Shown piece after piece: positions 7,550 through 9,434 of a stretch of DNA of 9,434 nucleotides. The notes beneath the pieces were generated by a model. The model was not told the DNA's origin and did no database searches. It saw nothing but the letters and a program-made list of their open reading frames with translations. Position 1 is the stretch's first letter. Each line of letters starts with the position of its first letter. This DNA is from Planctomycetota bacterium (lineage in GTDB: Bacteria > Planctomycetota > Planctomycetia > Planctomycetales > Planctomycetaceae): NCBI GenBank assembly GCA_029977045.1, contig JAPOLP010000164.1, positions 1 to 9,434 of the forward strand. Direction: 5' to 3'. Both the position numbers and the translations under genes were made by a program.

Positions 7550-7607
7550 GACGCCCCTGTCCCGACGACACCTCAACGCCCTGCTCCATCAACCACGGCC
7601 ACCAGCT

Positions 7608-8891
7608 ATGAAACTCTTCCTGGCCCTTGCCTTCGTCCTTTCGGCACTCACTACGACAGCTCACGCAAAACCGCCGAACATCATCCTGATCATGGCCGAC
7701 GACGTCGGGTACGAGTGCTTCGGGGCCTACGGCAGCCGCCAGTACAAGACGCCGAATCTCGACCGGATGGCCGCTGAGGGACTGCGGTTCCAGCACTGCT
7801 ACTCGCAGCCGCTGTGTACTCCAACGCGTGTCAAAATCATGACCGGCATCTCGAACGTCCGGAACTACGCCGCGTTCTCCGTGCTGCGTCGCGACCAGAA
7901 GACATTCGGGCACTACCTCAGGGAAGCCGGCTACAAGACCGCGATCGGTGGCAAGTGGCAGCTGTTCGGTGCCGAGCACTACGCGAAGCAGTTCCGTGGA
8001 AAAGGCAGCCTGCCGCAGGACACAGGCTTCGACCACCACTGTCTGTGGCAGGTCGAAAACCTCGGCGACCGCTTCTGGAATCCGCAGCTCACGATCGACG
8101 GCAAAACAACGCAGTTCGACAAGGACGATTACGGACCGGACATCGTCACCAACTACCTGCTCGACTTCATGACCGAGCACGCGGACGGCGACGCGCCGAT
8201 GTTCGTCTACTACCCGATGATCCTCGTCCACAATCCGTTCCTGCCAACACCCGACAGCCAGTCACGGAACAGCAGGGACAATCAGCGCAACTTTGAGGAC
8301 ATGGTCGCGTACATGGACAAGCTCGTTGGCCGCATTGTCAGCCACACGAAAGAGCTGGGCATCGCCGACAACACACTGATCCTCTTCACCGGCGACAACG
8401 GCACCAACAAGGCAATCACCTCGCAACTCGGTGACCGCTCGATCCGCGGCGGCAAGGGATCAACGACCGACTCCGGCACGCGAGAACCTCTGATCGCCTG
8501 GTGGCCGGGCACGATCAAGCCCGGCCAGGTCACCGATCAGCTCGTCGACTTCTCCGACTTCCTGCCGACGCTCCAGGACCTCGCTGGAGCCCCCGTCCCG
8601 AAAAACATCGACGGCATCAGCTTCGCCTCGACACTGACCGGCAAACCCGGCCCATCGCGCGAATGGATGTTCTGCTTCTACCACCCGCGTCCTGAACGAG
8701 GCGAAGCAAAACGCTTCGTCCGCGACCGAACCTGGAAACTCTACGGCGACGGCAGCTTCTTCAACGTCACGACCGACGTCGACGAGAAGTCCGCCCTGCC
8801 CTCCTCAGCCGCTCCCGATGCCCACGCCCGTCTGAAACAGGCTCTGGACTCAATGCCCGCGGAAGGCCAGAAGCTGCTGCAGTTTGACTAA
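7608..8891 (+). CDS. Secreted type I sulfatase (formylglycine-dependent)
   Basis: Hydrolyses sulfate esters, probably on a sulfated polysaccharide, outside the cytoplasm. The ATG at 7608 gives a signal peptide (Lys2, hydrophobic core, cleavage after AHA at residue 20); the in-frame TTG at 7548 lies in a palindrome and would bury it. In 427 residues: metal ligands D31 and D32 in ADDVGYE; the sulfatase signature CTPTR (70-74), where C70 should be converted to formylglycine by an FGE-type enzyme; second signature AGYKTAIGGKWQLFG with K116; H208 in LVHNPF; metal ligands D263 and N264 in FTGDNGT; and K283 in GGKGS. Q118 replaces the His of the usual GKWHLG, a variant I believe occurs in some planctomycete sulfatases. 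Length is at the short end of the usual range, and the C-terminus looks complete. No glycoside hydrolase, transporter or sigma factor gene adjoins it, so substrate and regulation are not inferable. It seems separately transcribed from the upstream gene. Confidence 0.93.
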   Translation: MKLFLALAFVLSALTTTAHAKPPNIILIMADDVGYECFGAYGSRQYKTPNLDRMAAEGLRFQHCYSQPLCTPTRVKIMTGISNVRNYAAFSVLRRDQKTFGHYLREAGYKTAIGGKWQLFGAEHYAKQFRGKGSLPQDTGFDHHCLWQVENLGDRFWNPQLTIDGKTTQFDKDDYGPDIVTNYLLDFMTEHADGDAPMFVYYPMILVHNPFLPTPDSQSRNSRDNQRNFEDMVAYMDKLVGRIVSHTKELGIADNTLILFTGDNGTNKAITSQLGDRSIRGGKGSTTDSGTREPLIAWWPGTIKPGQVTDQLVDFSDFLPTLQDLAGAPVPKNIDGISFASTLTGKPGPSREWMFCFYHPRPERGEAKRFVRDRTWKLYGDGSFFNVTTDVDEKSALPSSAAPDAHARLKQALDSMPAEGQKLLQFD

Positions 8892-9434
8892 CTGCAGTCC
8901 GTCGGCGGCGGTCAGGCGTGGTCGCAACCAGCACCCGGGAACACATTGGAAGCAACTTCCTGAGATCGCGGATGAGTTCATCTTCTCCACGACGCCCCCG
9001 TCGGAGCCCCCTGCTTCATCAAGCACCCTGGTTTCCCCACAACTTCGCCTGTTTCAGCAACTGCGACACATGCCCAGGCACAAAACTCCGGCAATCTGGG
9101 GCATTTGAACACATCAGATAAAGCCGTGATCCCCAAAGAGAATGTTCACCCAGAATCCGTATCGCGGCAGCATCTGAACGACCGAAAAGACAACTGTGGA
9201 CAGTCACGGACGCGACTGAGATTCCAGCGTTGAGACTTCTCAAATCAAGGTCTCAAGCAGCCACCCCAGGGAAGGGGCTACAGATCAATGCGGGCAAAAG
9301 CGTTACGCCATCTGGCGAGAAGAAATCGGCGACGAGGCTGGTCGAATCGGTCGCACGCCAAGGTCGCCTGGATCGAGACGCTGCAGGCGCGGACGCTCCT
9401 GTCTGGGACCTCGCTTAACGTCAGCCTTGAAAAC
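8892..9434. other. Region without a supported gene at the right end
   Basis: These 543 bases hold only short open frames (for example 9230-9418 from a TTG on +, and 9243-9019 on -), with no recognisable motif, no ribosome binding site and a less GC-rich, less codon-structured composition than the genes. I saw no tRNA, repeat array or transposase remnant. It contains alternative small hairpins around 9230-9279. It may be a long intergenic region or decayed DNA; the next gene probably starts beyond the window. Confidence 0.5.
9230..9256. repeat. Alternative hairpins sharing one arm
   Basis: TTGAGAC (9230-9236) pairs with GTCTCAA (9250-9256) over a 13-base spacer, and its first six bases also pair with TCTCAA at 9238-9243 over a two-base spacer. 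The two pairings exclude each other. A further bulged AGCC/GGCT stem (9259-9279) follows. No T tract or gene next to it supports a terminator or switch. Confidence 0.35.

Noticed and set aside
7548..7607. TTG at 7548 as the start of the sulfatase
   Set aside because: It lies in the palindrome and would put 20 residues ahead of a well-formed signal peptide beginning at 7608.
9105..9122. Possible promoter, TTGAAC followed by GATAAA
   Set aside because: The spacing is only about six bases, far from the usual 16-18.
9019..9243. Short minus-strand frame at the right end (74 codons)
   Set aside because: No motif, no ribosome binding site and no family resemblance; too short to support alone.
9338..9360. 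tRNA T-arm-like GTCGAATC sequence
   Set aside because: The flanking five-base stems do not pair and no acceptor or anticodon arm is found nearby.
9230..9418. Short plus-strand frame at the right end (62 codons, TTG start)
   Set aside because: Starts inside a hairpin arm, lacks a ribosome binding site and matches no family I know.

Overview
The window is GC-rich by eye and carries four genes, all on the + strand, with no RNA gene, CRISPR array or intact insertion sequence that I can see. A member of the Planctomycetota is the best guess (inference, about 0.75). The reasons are a secreted type I sulfatase of the kind that is greatly expanded in that phylum, starts with little or no Shine-Dalgarno sequence, a giant coiled-coil FtsK/SpoIIIE-type ATPase, and a short dispersed hairpin repeat with a GTAGCGG...GCGCAAG...TCCGGTCC core, which from memory resembles repeats seen in planctomycete genomes.

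Layout. Bases 1-4320 hold the 3' part of a very large membrane-anchored FtsK/SpoIIIE-family ATPase; the frame is open to base 1, so its true start lies upstream. It has coiled coil, a two-helix membrane hairpin, more coiled coil, then three ATPase-like modules of which only the middle one has intact Walker A and B motifs, and an acidic tail. Bases 4321-4641 are non-coding with interlocked inverted repeats. Bases 4642-6612 encode a secreted protein with helical/TPR-like repeats and a disordered C-terminus. After 29 bases, 6642-7493 encodes a PhnP-like metallo-beta-lactamase-fold phosphodiesterase. Bases 7494-7607 contain a second copy of the dispersed repeat and a short palindrome. Bases 7608-8891 encode a secreted formylglycine-type sulfatase. 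Bases 8892-9434 hold no gene I can support.

How the genes may work together. The ATPase resembles the EssC/EccC motors of type VII secretion in its chain of three P-loop modules, and the following exported protein could be a partner or an independent neighbour; this is inference from adjacency only. The exported helical-repeat gene and the phosphodiesterase gene are close enough to be co-transcribed. The sulfatase looks like a separate unit in polysaccharide degradation or sulfate scavenging.

The most unusual observation is that one copy of the 29-base dispersed repeat, next to a strong CGAA-loop hairpin, lies in frame inside the third (degenerate) ATPase module of the motor, while another copy (26 of 29 bases identical) starts at the first base after the stop codon of the phosphodiesterase gene. 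I see no complete defence system or other obviously new multi-gene system, although the motor and its unseen upstream partners deserve a look.
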